DNA of 64,000 bases from Salipiger sp. CCB-MM3 (GTDB taxonomy: Bacteria; Pseudomonadota; Alphaproteobacteria; Rhodobacterales; Rhodobacteraceae): contig NZ_CP014595.1 of assembly GCF_001687105.1 (NCBI RefSeq), positions 1 to 64,000 of the forward strand, given 5' to 3'. Position 1 is the stretch's first letter. Each line of letters begins with the position of its first letter. This document shows positions 10,246 through 24,023 of the stretch, one piece after another. Position numbers and translations under genes: made by a program. The notes under the pieces were generated by a model. The model did no database searches and had not been told where the DNA came from. It saw only the letters and a list, made by a program, of their open reading frames with translations.

Positions 10246-10304
10246 GGGGCGCTGCCCCGTCCGCTGACGCGGACTCCCTGGGATATTTTTGTCTAGACGA
10301 AGGA
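10246..10304 (+). repeat. Dispersed intergenic element, copy 2
   Basis: It begins GGGGCGCTGCCCC, continues with CGCTGACGCGG and CTCCCTGGGATATTTTT, and ends GACGAAGG. It matches the minus-strand copy at 821-879 in order and mostly in sequence, and again lies between genes. Confidence 0.55.
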
Positions 10305-10316
10305 GGGTGGGGGCGC

Positions 10317-10991
10317 TCAGCTGTTGACGCCGGTGCCCTGCAGCACGCCATGTTCCAGCGCGTAGCGGGTGAGCCCGGCGGTGGAACTAATGCCGAGCTT
10401 GCGCTTGATGTTCTTGCGGTGCGTCTCGACCGTGCGCACCGAGATATCCAGCGCCTGCGCCACTTCCTTGTTTGATTTGCCCTGCGCCAGCTGCAGCAGA
10501 ATGCTCTGCTCGCGGTTGGTCAGCTGCTCGCGCCCGCCCGACATCACCGGCGCCAAAGCGCCCTCGGCACCGGTGCAGAGATAGCGCTCGCCGCGCATCA
10601 CCGTGTCGATGGCAGTCTTGATCTCTTCGGTCGGCACATCCTTCAGCACATAGCCCGAGGCGCCATGGCCGAGCGCGGTGGTGATATATTGCGGCGTGTC
10701 ATGCATCGACAGGATGAGGATGCGCGTCTCGGGGCGGCGCTCGAGGATCATCTCGGTGGCCGAAAGCCCGCCGAGGCCGGGCATGTTCAGATCCATCAGG
10801 ATCACATCCGGCGACAGCTCGTCGAGCCGGTCGATCATGATCTGCCCGTCCGAGACCGTGGCCAGCACGGCAATGTCGTCATAGCTGTCGAGCAGCGCCT
10901 CGATCCCTTCGGCGACGAGCGGGTGATCGTCGACGATCACCACTTTGGTGGGCTCTGTGCCCTGCGCGTGCTGGGGGATGGGCTGTGTCAT
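10317..10991 (-). CDS. LuxR/NarL-family response regulator
   Basis: A 224-residue two-component response regulator. The receiver domain (residues about 15-135) has the acidic pocket VVIVDDHPL, the phospho-acceptor Asp in DVILMDLNMPG and the conserved Lys in GYVLKDV. A C-terminal LuxR-type helix-turn-helix follows (LTNREQSILLQLAQGKSNKE, ISVRTVETHRKNIKRKLG). Its start overlaps the stop of the sensor kinase gene by four bases (ATGA), so the two are translationally coupled. The pair is divergent from the TRAP transporter genes, which it probably controls. Confidence 0.93.
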   Translation of the reverse strand: MTQPIPQHAQGTEPTKVVIVDDHPLVAEGIEALLDSYDDIAVLATVSDGQIMIDRLDELSPDVILMDLNMPGLGGLSATEMILERRPETRILILSMHDTPQYITTALGHGASGYVLKDVPTEEIKTAIDTVMRGERYLCTGAEGALAPVMSGGREQLTNREQSILLQLAQGKSNKEVAQALDISVRTVETHRKNIKRKLGISSTAGLTRYALEHGVLQGTGVNS

Positions 10992-12412
10992 GCGGACGCC
11001 TTGCTGCTGGAAGTGGATGCGCCGTCTTCGGGCGGCAGGAGGTGGGACAGCGGGATCTGCGCTTCGATAACCGTGCCAGATTTCGAGGACAAGATCCGCA
11101 AGCTGCCGCCAAGCTGATCCATGCGCTCCTGCATGTTGCGCAGGCCGATACCGCGCTGGCCGCGCGCCTTCTCGGGGTCGATGCCGTGGCCGTTGTCCTC
11201 GATCCGCAGCGTGGCGCCACGGCGATGACCGCGCAGGTCCATGGTGACCGAGGTGGCGCCGGAGTGGCGCTCGATATTGGTCAGCGCCTCCTGCGCGATG
11301 CGGTAGAGGGCGATCCGGCCCTCCTGATCGACGCGGTTGCGGAAGACCACCGTCTCGAGGCGACTGGTGATGCCGGTGCGGGCCTCGAAATCGTCGATGA
11401 GTGCGCGCAGGGCGGGGCCGAGGCCGAGATCGTCGAGCACGCCGGGGCGCAGATCGCGGCTGATCCGGCGCACCTCCTGAATGGCCCCCGAGAGCGCCTC
11501 GGTGCCGCGGCCCAGCGTATCCATGGCGCGCGGGTCGTTCTGGCTGAGGCGGCGGCGGGTGATGTCGAGCGCGTATTTCACCCCGACGAGGATCTGGCTG
11601 ATGCCGTCATGCAACTCGCGCGCGACGCGGCGACGCTCGTCCTCCTGCGCGTCGAACACCCGCTGCGTCAGTTCCTTGAGCTTGGCGTCCGCCAGCCGCC
11701 GTTCGCGCAGGTTCATCGCCAGCCCCGAGAGGAACACCATCAGCAGCGCGCCAAGGGTGATCCCGCCGATATAAAGGAAGGTGCGGCGGATGCGGGCCTG
11801 CACCTCGGTGCGGCTGGCGCTGACCGTGGCCAGCACGTCGTCGATCCAGACGCCGGTGCCCACCGCCCATTGCCAGTCCTGAAAGCCCAGCACGAAGGCG
11901 ATCATCTCGGCCTCTTCGCCGGTCGAGGGTTTGGGCCAGAGAAACGAGTGATAGCCCGAGCCCTGCCGGGCGATCTCGATCATCGGATCGACGATCGGCG
12001 TGCCGGCGCTGTCGGCCAGCCCCGACCAGTTCTTGCCGATCATGTCGGTGCGGCGCGGCGAGACCAGATTGGTGCCGTCGTAGTCGTAGACGAAGAACGA
12101 GCCGTCCTCGCCGTAGATCATCGCCGCGAGGATCTGCGCGACCTGCGTCTTGGCGGCCTCGTCATCAGGGGCGGCGGCACCATAGATGAAGTAAAAGCCG
12201 TTGCGCGCCTGCGTGACGTAATTGCGCAGCTCTTGCTTCTTGGCTTCCAGAAGTTCGGTTTCGAGCTGGCGAATTTCGCGCTCGGCCAGCATCCGCGACT
12301 GATAGGCCACCAGCAGCGCGATGGCGGCGCAGGCGAGGATCAGCGGCACCGAGGCCAGAAGAAAGAGCTTCTGTCCGTAGCTGAGGCTGAATTTCTGCAT
12401 GAGCGCGCGCAT
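10988..12412 (-). CDS. Membrane sensor histidine kinase with cache domain
   Basis: From ATG at 12412 this is 474 residues: MRALMQKFSLSYGQKLFLL, a first membrane segment (SVPLILACAAIALLVAY), a periplasmic single-cache domain of about 170 residues (FFVYDYDGTNLVSP, GFQDWQWAVGTGVWIDD), a second membrane segment (LYIGGITLGALLMVFLSGL), then a HisKA_3 dimerisation domain with the phospho-His in ERRRVARELHDGISQ and an HATPase domain (ALTNIERHSGAT, EDNGHGID, GIGLRNMQERM). An in-frame TTG at 12526 would add 38 residues without a signal. Cache domains of this sort often bind small carboxylates. The divergent TRAP genes suggest the sensed compound is the transported one. Confidence 0.9.
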   Translation of the reverse strand: MRALMQKFSLSYGQKLFLLASVPLILACAAIALLVAYQSRMLAEREIRQLETELLEAKKQELRNYVTQARNGFYFIYGAAAPDDEAAKTQVAQILAAMIYGEDGSFFVYDYDGTNLVSPRRTDMIGKNWSGLADSAGTPIVDPMIEIARQGSGYHSFLWPKPSTGEEAEMIAFVLGFQDWQWAVGTGVWIDDVLATVSASRTEVQARIRRTFLYIGGITLGALLMVFLSGLAMNLRERRLADAKLKELTQRVFDAQEDERRRVARELHDGISQILVGVKYALDITRRRLSQNDPRAMDTLGRGTEALSGAIQEVRRISRDLRPGVLDDLGLGPALRALIDDFEARTGITSRLETVVFRNRVDQEGRIALYRIAQEALTNIERHSGATSVTMDLRGHRRGATLRIEDNGHGIDPEKARGQRGIGLRNMQERMDQLGGSLRILSSKSGTVIEAQIPLSHLLPPEDGASTSSSKASA

Positions 12413-12659
12413 CTTGTTCCAGTTACGCCACGATTCGGGCTCGAGGGAAGCCGGAAGGCGATTTTCCCCCTGAAATTCCGCAACGGAAGGCAAGGGGAAG
12501 CTGCCGTTTCGCTGCGTAATCGGCAATTTTATGTCGCGATTTACGTAGTGCTGGGTATTTCGTTTGCGCGCGCACCTGTCTTAGGGTGCCCGAACTGTAA
12601 CGATCCGCGCGAGGACATGAGGAGATGGCCCGCGCCTGATAATCTATGGGAGGATTTAA

Positions 12660-13745
12660 ATGGATCGTCGTTCCTTTCTGAGGGCGTCCACCGCTGGTGG
12701 TGCCGCTGCTGCCGCGTCTGCGCTTGCCGCTCCGGCCTATGCGCAGGGCAAGCGTACCCTCACCATGGTCACCACTTGGGGCCGCGGCCTTGCCGGTGTG
12801 CATGACAGCGCGCAATATTGCGCCGACCAGATCACTGCGGCCACCGATGGTCAGCTGACCGTCGAGCTGAAGGCCGCGGGCGAGCTCGTGGGCGCCTTTG
12901 AGGTGTTCGACGCGGTCTCCGCCGGTCAGGCCGACATGTACCACGGCGTGGACTACTACTTCCTCGGCCAGCACCCGGCGCTGTCGTTCTTCAGCCAGGT
13001 GCCCTTCGGCATGAACTTCATGGAATATGCCAACTGGTATTACCATGACGGCGGCGAGGCGCTCTGCGACGAGCTGTACTCGATCTTCGGCCTCAAGGCC
13101 TTCCCGTCGGGCAACACCGGCCCGCAGTCGGGCGGCTGGTTCTCGAAAGAGATCAACTCGCCGGAAGACTTCCAGGGCCTGAAGTTCCGTATGCCGGGCC
13201 AGGGCGGCCAGGTGCTGGGCAAGCTCGGCGCATCGGTGCAGAACCTGCCGGGCGCGGAAGTGTATCAGGCGCTGTCCTCGGGCGCGATCGACGGCACCGA
13301 ATGGATCGGTCCGTGGGCGGACGAGAAGGCCGGTTTCCAGGAAATCACCAAGATTTACTACACCGCCGGTTTCCACGAGCCGGGCCCGAACCTGAACCTG
13401 ACCATGAACCTCGACGTGTTCGAGGGCCTGAGCGCAGGTCATCAGGAGATCGTCCGTCAGGTGGCGCGCGCGTCGAACCTGTGGACCATGTCGCTGTTCA
13501 TGGCCAACAACTCGGCAGCGCTGCAGCGTCTGCAGTCCGGCGGCGTGAAGCTGATGGAATTCCCCGACAGCGTCTGGGATGCCTTCGGCGCCGCGGCCAA
13601 GGAAGTCATGGAAGAGCCCATGGGCGACGAGCTCTATGCCAAGTGCTACGAGAGCTTCAACACCTCGCTGCGCTCGTCGGCCCAGTGGATCAGCCGCTCG
13701 GAAGGCTCGTTCTCGGCACAGCGTAACCGCGTCATGGGTCTTTGA
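12660..13745 (+). CDS. TRAP transporter solute-binding protein (DctP/TakP-like)
   Basis: The periplasmic receptor of a TRAP transporter. A Tat-type signal (MDRRSFLRASTAGG, cleavage near AAPAYAQG) precedes a mature DctP-family domain. Sequence such as TTWGRGLAGVHDSAQYC and MPGQGGQVLGKLGASVQNLP resembles TakP-type 2-oxoacid binders, so a monocarboxylate or 2-oxoacid substrate is my guess. GGGAGG precedes the ATG. It is first in an operon with small and large membrane subunits and divergent from a sensor kinase/regulator pair. Confidence 0.93.
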   Translation: MDRRSFLRASTAGGAAAAASALAAPAYAQGKRTLTMVTTWGRGLAGVHDSAQYCADQITAATDGQLTVELKAAGELVGAFEVFDAVSAGQADMYHGVDYYFLGQHPALSFFSQVPFGMNFMEYANWYYHDGGEALCDELYSIFGLKAFPSGNTGPQSGGWFSKEINSPEDFQGLKFRMPGQGGQVLGKLGASVQNLPGAEVYQALSSGAIDGTEWIGPWADEKAGFQEITKIYYTAGFHEPGPNLNLTMNLDVFEGLSAGHQEIVRQVARASNLWTMSLFMANNSAALQRLQSGGVKLMEFPDSVWDAFGAAAKEVMEEPMGDELYAKCYESFNTSLRSSAQWISRSEGSFSAQRNRVMGL

Positions 13746-13766
13746 TCCCACGCATACCGCAAAACG

Positions 13767-13789
13767 CGCCCCCGCTTCACGCGGGGGCG
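13767..13789 (+). terminator. Intercistronic hairpin after the TRAP receptor gene
   Basis: A perfect 9-bp GC stem (CGCCCCCGC with GCGGGGGCG) without a T-run, between the receptor gene and the small subunit gene. It probably protects the abundant receptor mRNA 3' end or partly attenuates the downstream genes. Confidence 0.6.
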
Positions 13790-13879
13790 TCGCTGCTTCA
13801 AGACATCGCCCTGTCTGGGACCGCAATTTCGCAGGTCCGGGGGCGGCATCCAACAAGATAAGAAAAGGGGGCACCGGTC

Positions 13880-14809
13880 ATGGAAGAGACAGCCTCGGGT
13901 GGGGCGTTCAGTGCGATACTGGACGCGCTGGCCTGGTTTTTCGGCAATATCGCCATGTCCTTCTGGAATTTCGGCTACGCGCTGACGCATCCGTCAAGCT
14001 GGCTGAACTGGGCGGACAACGAGGCGGTGATGCGCTTCGTCTATTACGGCGCATCGGCAGAGTTCTTCTTTGTCGTGCTCACCACGTTCCTCGTGCTCAC
14101 GGCGATCGGAATTTGGCGCAACAGCTTCATGTGGGGCATGGTGCGCGGGCTCGAAGCCTTCCACAACACCGTCGGGCGCGTCGCCGCATGGGCCGGTCTC
14201 ATCATGGTGCTGCAGCAGGTGATCATCATCCTCGTGCAGCGCGTGTTCGCCCGGCCGGACCTGTCGTTCGGCTTCGGCGTTCCGGTGACCTTCGACGTCA
14301 GTTGGTGGTCGGAAGAGCTTAAGCTTTATAACGCCATCGTCGTGGCGCTCTGCCTTGCCTACACCTTCGTGCAGGGCGGGCATGTCCGCGTCGATCTGGT
14401 CTACTCGCCGGTGAAATACTCCACCAAGAAGATCATCGACATGTTCGGCAGCCTGTTCTTCATGATCCCGATGGCCACGCTGATGTGGCTTTATTCGTGG
14501 TACTTCCTGTGGCGCCACCTGATCGTGCCGAAGCCCTCGGCCTCCGAAGGCCTCGAGCGGCTGGTGATGAAGGCCCGCGCGCTGCGCTGGAACGTCGAGA
14601 CCATCGGCTTCAGCCCCAACGGCTTTTCCGCCTACTTCCTGTTCAAGATCCTGATCGTGCTGATGTGCGGCTTCATCTTCCTGCAGGGGGTCACCTTCTT
14701 CTGGCGCTCCTACCTCGAATGGAAAGAGGGCCCGGAGAGCGACGGCAAATACCACGATCACGACAAGGTCGAGCAGGGCGAAGAAGCCTACGACCACGCG
14801 GAATTCTGA
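13880..14809 (+). CDS. TRAP transporter small membrane subunit (DctQ-like)
   Basis: A 309-residue inner-membrane protein, longer than the usual 160-200 of DctQ. Hydrophobic segments are visible around VLTTFLVLTAIGIW, VAAWAGLIMVLQQVIIILVQ, AIVVALCLAYTFVQGGHVRV, LFFMIPMATLMWLYSWYFLW and FLFKILIVLMCGFIFLQGV. The QGGHVRVDLVY stretch matches the conserved DctQ core. It ends in a polar His/Asp/Glu-rich tail. It lies between receptor and large permease genes and should form the membrane complex with the latter. Confidence 0.9.
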   Translation: MEETASGGAFSAILDALAWFFGNIAMSFWNFGYALTHPSSWLNWADNEAVMRFVYYGASAEFFFVVLTTFLVLTAIGIWRNSFMWGMVRGLEAFHNTVGRVAAWAGLIMVLQQVIIILVQRVFARPDLSFGFGVPVTFDVSWWSEELKLYNAIVVALCLAYTFVQGGHVRVDLVYSPVKYSTKKIIDMFGSLFFMIPMATLMWLYSWYFLWRHLIVPKPSASEGLERLVMKARALRWNVETIGFSPNGFSAYFLFKILIVLMCGFIFLQGVTFFWRSYLEWKEGPESDGKYHDHDKVEQGEEAYDHAEF

Positions 14810-14824
14810 GAGGGACATAGGTAA

Positions 14825-17179
14825 ATGCTATTCGGACTCGATGGCGTCGAGATCGGCCTGATCATCGTCTTTCTCACGCTCTTTTCCTCGATCCTTTCGG
14901 GCTTCCCGGTGGCCTTCGCCATCGGCGGCGCGGGGGTCATCTCCTTTGGCATCATCGCCGCGCTCGACAGCGCGGGGCTGCTGATCCATCAGGCCATCGA
15001 CACGGGCTCTGACGCCTATCGTGCGCTGGTCGCAAGCGGCGTGCGCGAGGACGCCATTTCCATCTTCCGCTATCCGGACCTGCCGCGCTACGCGATGCCG
15101 GTCTTTGATCGCGGCTGGGAAGTGGCGCTCGACCGCAACGTGTCGTTCATCGTCAACCGCATCAACGAGCGGGTCATCGCGGGCCAGTCCATCGAGACGC
15201 TGCTGGCCGTGCTGATGTTCGTGATGATGGGCATCGTGCTGGAACGCTCGAAGATCGCCAACGACCTGCTGACCACCATGGCGCGCGTCTTCGGACCGCT
15301 GCCGGGCGGCCTTGCGGTGTCGATTGTGGTGGTGGGCGCGTTCCTCGCGGCCTCCACCGGCATCGTCGGCGCCACCGTGGTGACCATGGGCCTGCTGGCC
15401 CTGCCGACCATGCTGCGCAACAACTACTCGCCCGAGCTGGCGACCGGCGTCATCGCCGCGTCGGGCACGCTGGGTCAGATCATCCCGCCGTCGATCGTGA
15501 TCGTTCTGCTGGGCACGCTGGCCGGTGACCTCTACGCCACCGCGCAGGAAGACCGGGCGCAGCTTGCGGGCTGTACCGACGCGCTGACGCTGCTCGGCGA
15601 GCCTGCTGTGGTTTCCGTGGGCACACTGTTCCAAGCGGCGCTGCTGCCGGGCATCCTGCTGGCGGTGCTCTACGCGCTCTATGCCTTCGGCTTTGCCATG
15701 TTCCGCCCGCAGTCCGCACCGCCGGTGCAGCTTGAAGGGTCCACCGGCGAGCCGGTGACCCGCGGCGAGGCCTTCACTTGGTACCTTGGCGTTCCGGCGC
15801 TGATCATCGCCGGCACGCTGGTACTGGGGCAGATCGGCATCGTCGGCTCGCAGTCGACGCAGGTCGACAGCTTCTCGGACAGCGGCCAGATGGCCTCGCT
15901 GCGCACCAACGTCGGTGAAGAGTGCAAGGCGTCGATGATCGACCTGCACGGTCAGGCGGCATGGGACGCGGCGGTGGCCGAGCAGCAGGCGATCGACGAG
16001 GCCGGCGGGGTCGAGCAATCGCACCGTCTGAGCGCCGAAGAGATCGAGACCCTGCGCGCCGAGAAGATCGCCAATGCCGCGCCGATCGGCACGGGCATCG
16101 CGGTGATCGCGGTTCTGCTGGGCATCGTGCTGGCATGGGCACGGGCGGTCTCGCCCTCGTCCGAGCCGAAGCCGCTGCTGATCGGGGCAGGCGGTCTGGC
16201 GCTTGGTCTGCTGGTGGATGTGCTCTTCATCTCGCCCAGCACCTCGCCGCTGGCCACCGTGCTGATGATGCTCATCCCATGGGCCATCGCGCTCTGGGGC
16301 TGCAAGCACGCGGCAGCGCGCCTTGCGCAGAACGATCTCATCCGGGTGGTCTTCCCGCCGCTGGTGCTGATCGTCGCCGTGCTGGGCTCGATCCTCGGCG
16401 GCATCACCAACCCGACGCCCGCCGCGGCGCTCGGCGCGGCCGGTGCCATCATGCTGGCGGCCTACCGCAAGCTGGGCGAAGAGGGGCGCTCGCCGAAGAT
16501 CATCCTGATGTCCACCTTCGCGGTGGCGATCATGATCCTCATCGGGGTGAACTTCGACCTTCGCGTCGGCACCGAGGGCGCGGGCGCCGAAACCTGGATC
16601 GCCTTCATGGTGGCACAGGCGGCCTATCTCTACGCGCTCTTCGGTCTGCTCTTCGCCTGCTGGGTGCTGTTCAAAGCGGGCGTGCTGACCCCGGCGGTGC
16701 GCGAGACGGCCAAGGTGACCTCGATGGTGTTCACCATCCTCGTGGCCTCGCAGTTGCTCAACCTCGTGGTGATCTCCTTTGGCGGCGAGCACTACATCCA
16801 GAGCTTCCTGCGCAGCTTCGATGACGAGCATAAGGTCTTCCTGATCGTCATGCTGGTGCTGTTCATCCTCGGCTTCGTGCTCGACTTCCTCGAGATCATC
16901 TACATCGTGGTGCCGATCGTCGGGCCGGTGATCTACGGCGGCAGCTTCGATCCCAAATGGGTGACCATCATGATCGCGGTGAACCTGCAGACCTCGTTCC
17001 TGACACCGCCCTTCGGCTTCGCGCTGTTCTATCTGCGCGGCGTGGCACCAAGCTCGGTGACGACGGGGCATATCTACCGCGGGGTGCTGCCCTTCGTGCT
17101 GATCCAGGTGGCCGGTCTTGCGCTGCTGTGGTTCGCGCCGGGGATCGTCACCATCGTGCCCGACCTGATCCCGAACTGA
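14825..17179 (+). CDS. TRAP transporter large permease subunit (DctM-like), extended form
   Basis: A 784-residue inner-membrane permease that performs sodium-driven uptake of the receptor-bound solute. The N-terminal part (FPVAFAIGGAGVISFG, STGIVGATVVTMGLLALPTM, ASGTLGQIIPPSIV) and the C-terminal part (NLQTSFLTPPFGFALFYLRG) are the DctM core. Between them is an insertion of about 300 residues with extra membrane segments and a soluble stretch (about residues 340-420, EECKASMIDLHGQAAWDAAV). Ordinary DctM proteins are near 430 residues, so this belongs to the long subclass. It follows the small subunit gene by 15 bases. Confidence 0.92.
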   Translation: MLFGLDGVEIGLIIVFLTLFSSILSGFPVAFAIGGAGVISFGIIAALDSAGLLIHQAIDTGSDAYRALVASGVREDAISIFRYPDLPRYAMPVFDRGWEVALDRNVSFIVNRINERVIAGQSIETLLAVLMFVMMGIVLERSKIANDLLTTMARVFGPLPGGLAVSIVVVGAFLAASTGIVGATVVTMGLLALPTMLRNNYSPELATGVIAASGTLGQIIPPSIVIVLLGTLAGDLYATAQEDRAQLAGCTDALTLLGEPAVVSVGTLFQAALLPGILLAVLYALYAFGFAMFRPQSAPPVQLEGSTGEPVTRGEAFTWYLGVPALIIAGTLVLGQIGIVGSQSTQVDSFSDSGQMASLRTNVGEECKASMIDLHGQAAWDAAVAEQQAIDEAGGVEQSHRLSAEEIETLRAEKIANAAPIGTGIAVIAVLLGIVLAWARAVSPSSEPKPLLIGAGGLALGLLVDVLFISPSTSPLATVLMMLIPWAIALWGCKHAAARLAQNDLIRVVFPPLVLIVAVLGSILGGITNPTPAAALGAAGAIMLAAYRKLGEEGRSPKIILMSTFAVAIMILIGVNFDLRVGTEGAGAETWIAFMVAQAAYLYALFGLLFACWVLFKAGVLTPAVRETAKVTSMVFTILVASQLLNLVVISFGGEHYIQSFLRSFDDEHKVFLIVMLVLFILGFVLDFLEIIYIVVPIVGPVIYGGSFDPKWVTIMIAVNLQTSFLTPPFGFALFYLRGVAPSSVTTGHIYRGVLPFVLIQVAGLALLWFAPGIVTIVPDLIPN

Positions 17180-17201
17180 TCTGTCAGGTGAGAGACAGCG
17201 G

Positions 17202-17228
17202 GGGGCGGGCCGAAAGGTCCGCCCCTTT
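17202..17228 (+). terminator. Terminator of the TRAP operon
   Basis: A 10-bp GC stem (GGGGCGGGCC with GGTCCGCCCC, one G-U pair) capped by a GAAA tetraloop and followed by TTT. It begins 22 bases after the permease stop codon. Confidence 0.75.
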
Positions 17229-17241
17229 GCGTTGCGACCGG

Positions 17242-17286
17242 GCAAATCTCTTCGAAGAGATTTGCAAAAGCCTTGAGAGGCTTTTG
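17242..17286. repeat. Two adjacent palindromic hairpins (REP-like)
   Basis: The first is a 24-bp perfect palindrome (half GCAAATCTCTTC) at 17242-17265. The second is a stem of CAAAAGCCT and AGGCTTTTG at 17265-17286. They lie back to back between the TRAP operon terminator and metH, and look like an extragenic palindromic repeat unit rather than a terminator, since no T-run follows. Confidence 0.6.
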
Positions 17287-17401
17287 GCCGCCGCTTGAGC
17301 CGTCTTCATATAAACGATGATTAATATGAGATGGCCTTCACCGCCCGAGATCGCTAGAGACGGCGCAACCAATGCTTGCCACCTCTGGCCCGGAGTCCGT
17401 C

Positions 17402-21172
<3,771 letters not shown>

Positions 21173-21368
21173 GTCGGAACGATAGCCGGGCGCGCGCCTG
21201 CCCGTGGGGTGGCGCCTGGGCGAACGAGGTCTGCGCTTTATCCCGGCCAAGTCCGCAGAATATTCGAACGTCGTGCTCCGCGCACAAAGCGCCAGCCCGC
21301 CGGGACGGGCAGGCGCTCGCCCGGCGGCTTCGCCTTGCTTCCGGGCGGATCGCCCTTCGGGCAGTGAT

Positions 21369-21402
21369 AGAAAAGGCCGCCGCGATCTCTCGCGACGGCC
21401 TT
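21369..21402 (-). terminator. Terminator between metH and gbcB, mainly for gbcB
   Basis: A 13-bp stem with one mismatch (AAGGCCGCCGCGA with TCGCGACGGCCTT). The minus strand continues with TTTTCT, so it should end the gbcAB transcript; it may also serve metH. The 190 bases between metH and this hairpin show no gene. Confidence 0.75.
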
Positions 21403-21426
21403 CTCCTTGTCCGTGACTGAATGCCC

Positions 21427-22508
21427 TCAGGCCTCGACTTCGACCTTGCCGATGGGATGCGAGCAGCAGGCCAGCACGTAGCCGTCGGCGATATCCTCTT
21501 CGGTGATGCCGCCATTGTGCACCATGTGGACCTGACCCGAGGTCTTCTTGATCTTGCAGGTGCCGCAGACGCCGAAAGTACAGCCCGAGGGGATATTGAG
21601 ACCCGCCGAACGCGCGGTGGCGAGGATCGTGTCGGTCTCCTTGCAGCTCTGGGTGACGCCGGAGGAGGCGAAGGTAACCTCGGCAGAGACGTCGTGCTCG
21701 GGCACAACATCGCCCTCGGTCGCATCCTGCTCTTCCTTGGCCAGAGAGGGCTGGAAGCTCTCCTGATGGTACCGGTCCATGTCGTAGCCAAGGCCCTGCA
21801 GCGCCTCGCGCACCGCCTGCATGAAGGGCTCGGGGCCGCAGCAGAACACCTCGCGCTCGAGATAGTCCGGCGCGGTGAGGCCCAGCATCAGCTGGTTGAA
21901 CATGCCCTTGTAGCCGGTCCACGGATGGAACCGGTCGCCTTCCTCGACCACCCAGCGCAGCTCGATCCCGTCGATGCGGCTGGCGATATGTTCGAGCCGC
22001 TCGCGGAACACGATGTCCGACGGGCGCTTGGCGCAGTTGATGAACACCACGTCCGGGATTCGGCCAAGGTCGTACATATAGGTGACCATCGACATCATCG
22101 GGGTGATCCCCGAGCCCGCCGAGATGAACAGATACTTCTCGGCCGGGTGGTGATGCGAGGTGAAGTGACCGGCTGGACCGATCGCCTTGATCCGCATCCC
22201 CGGACGCAGGTTGTCGAGCATCCAGCGCGTGCCGATGGAGTCCGGCTGCGCCTTCACCGTGACGGTGATCGACAGCGCCCGCGACGGCGAGGACGAGATC
22301 GTATAGGTGCGGTGCAGCGGCCCGCCCGGCACCGGCAGTTCCAGCGTGACGAACTGGCCGGGCAGATAGTCAAACAGCGCGCCCGATGGGGCCGCGAAAC
22401 AGAAGGTCGACACATTCGGCGCCTCGGGGATGACCGAGACGCATTCCAGCATCTCGTCATCTTTCCAATAGCGCACGGCGGCGGAGGGCATGTTGTTTGC
22501 CGCCGCCA

Positions 22509-22509
<1 letters not shown>
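21427..22509 (-). CDS. gbcB: Glycine betaine monooxygenase reductase subunit
   Basis: The electron-transfer partner of the Rieske oxygenase next door, passing NAD(P)H electrons through FAD and a 2Fe-2S cluster. The flavin domain has the FAD motif HRTYTISSSPS and the NAD-binding GSGITPMMSMV. A C-terminal plant-type ferredoxin domain has SGCTFGVCGTCK and a final Cys in VLACCSHPIG. The ATG at 22509 shares a base with the oxygenase stop codon (TAATG), so the two are translationally coupled and I prefer it over ATG at 22560. Length 360 residues. The specific substrate is inferred from the oxygenase. Confidence 0.85.

Positions 22510-24023
<1,514 letters not shown>

Noticed and set aside
14828..17245. 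805-codon minus-strand ORF opposite the TRAP permease
   Set aside because: His/Asp/Arg-rich nonsense composition typical of the reverse of a hydrophobic gene.
17180..17401. Possible riboswitch (SAM, SAH or cobalamin) in the metH leader
   Set aside because: A short stretch near 17389-17401 loosely resembles part of a B12 box, but no supporting stems or the rest of the consensus could be found. A covariance-model search would settle it.
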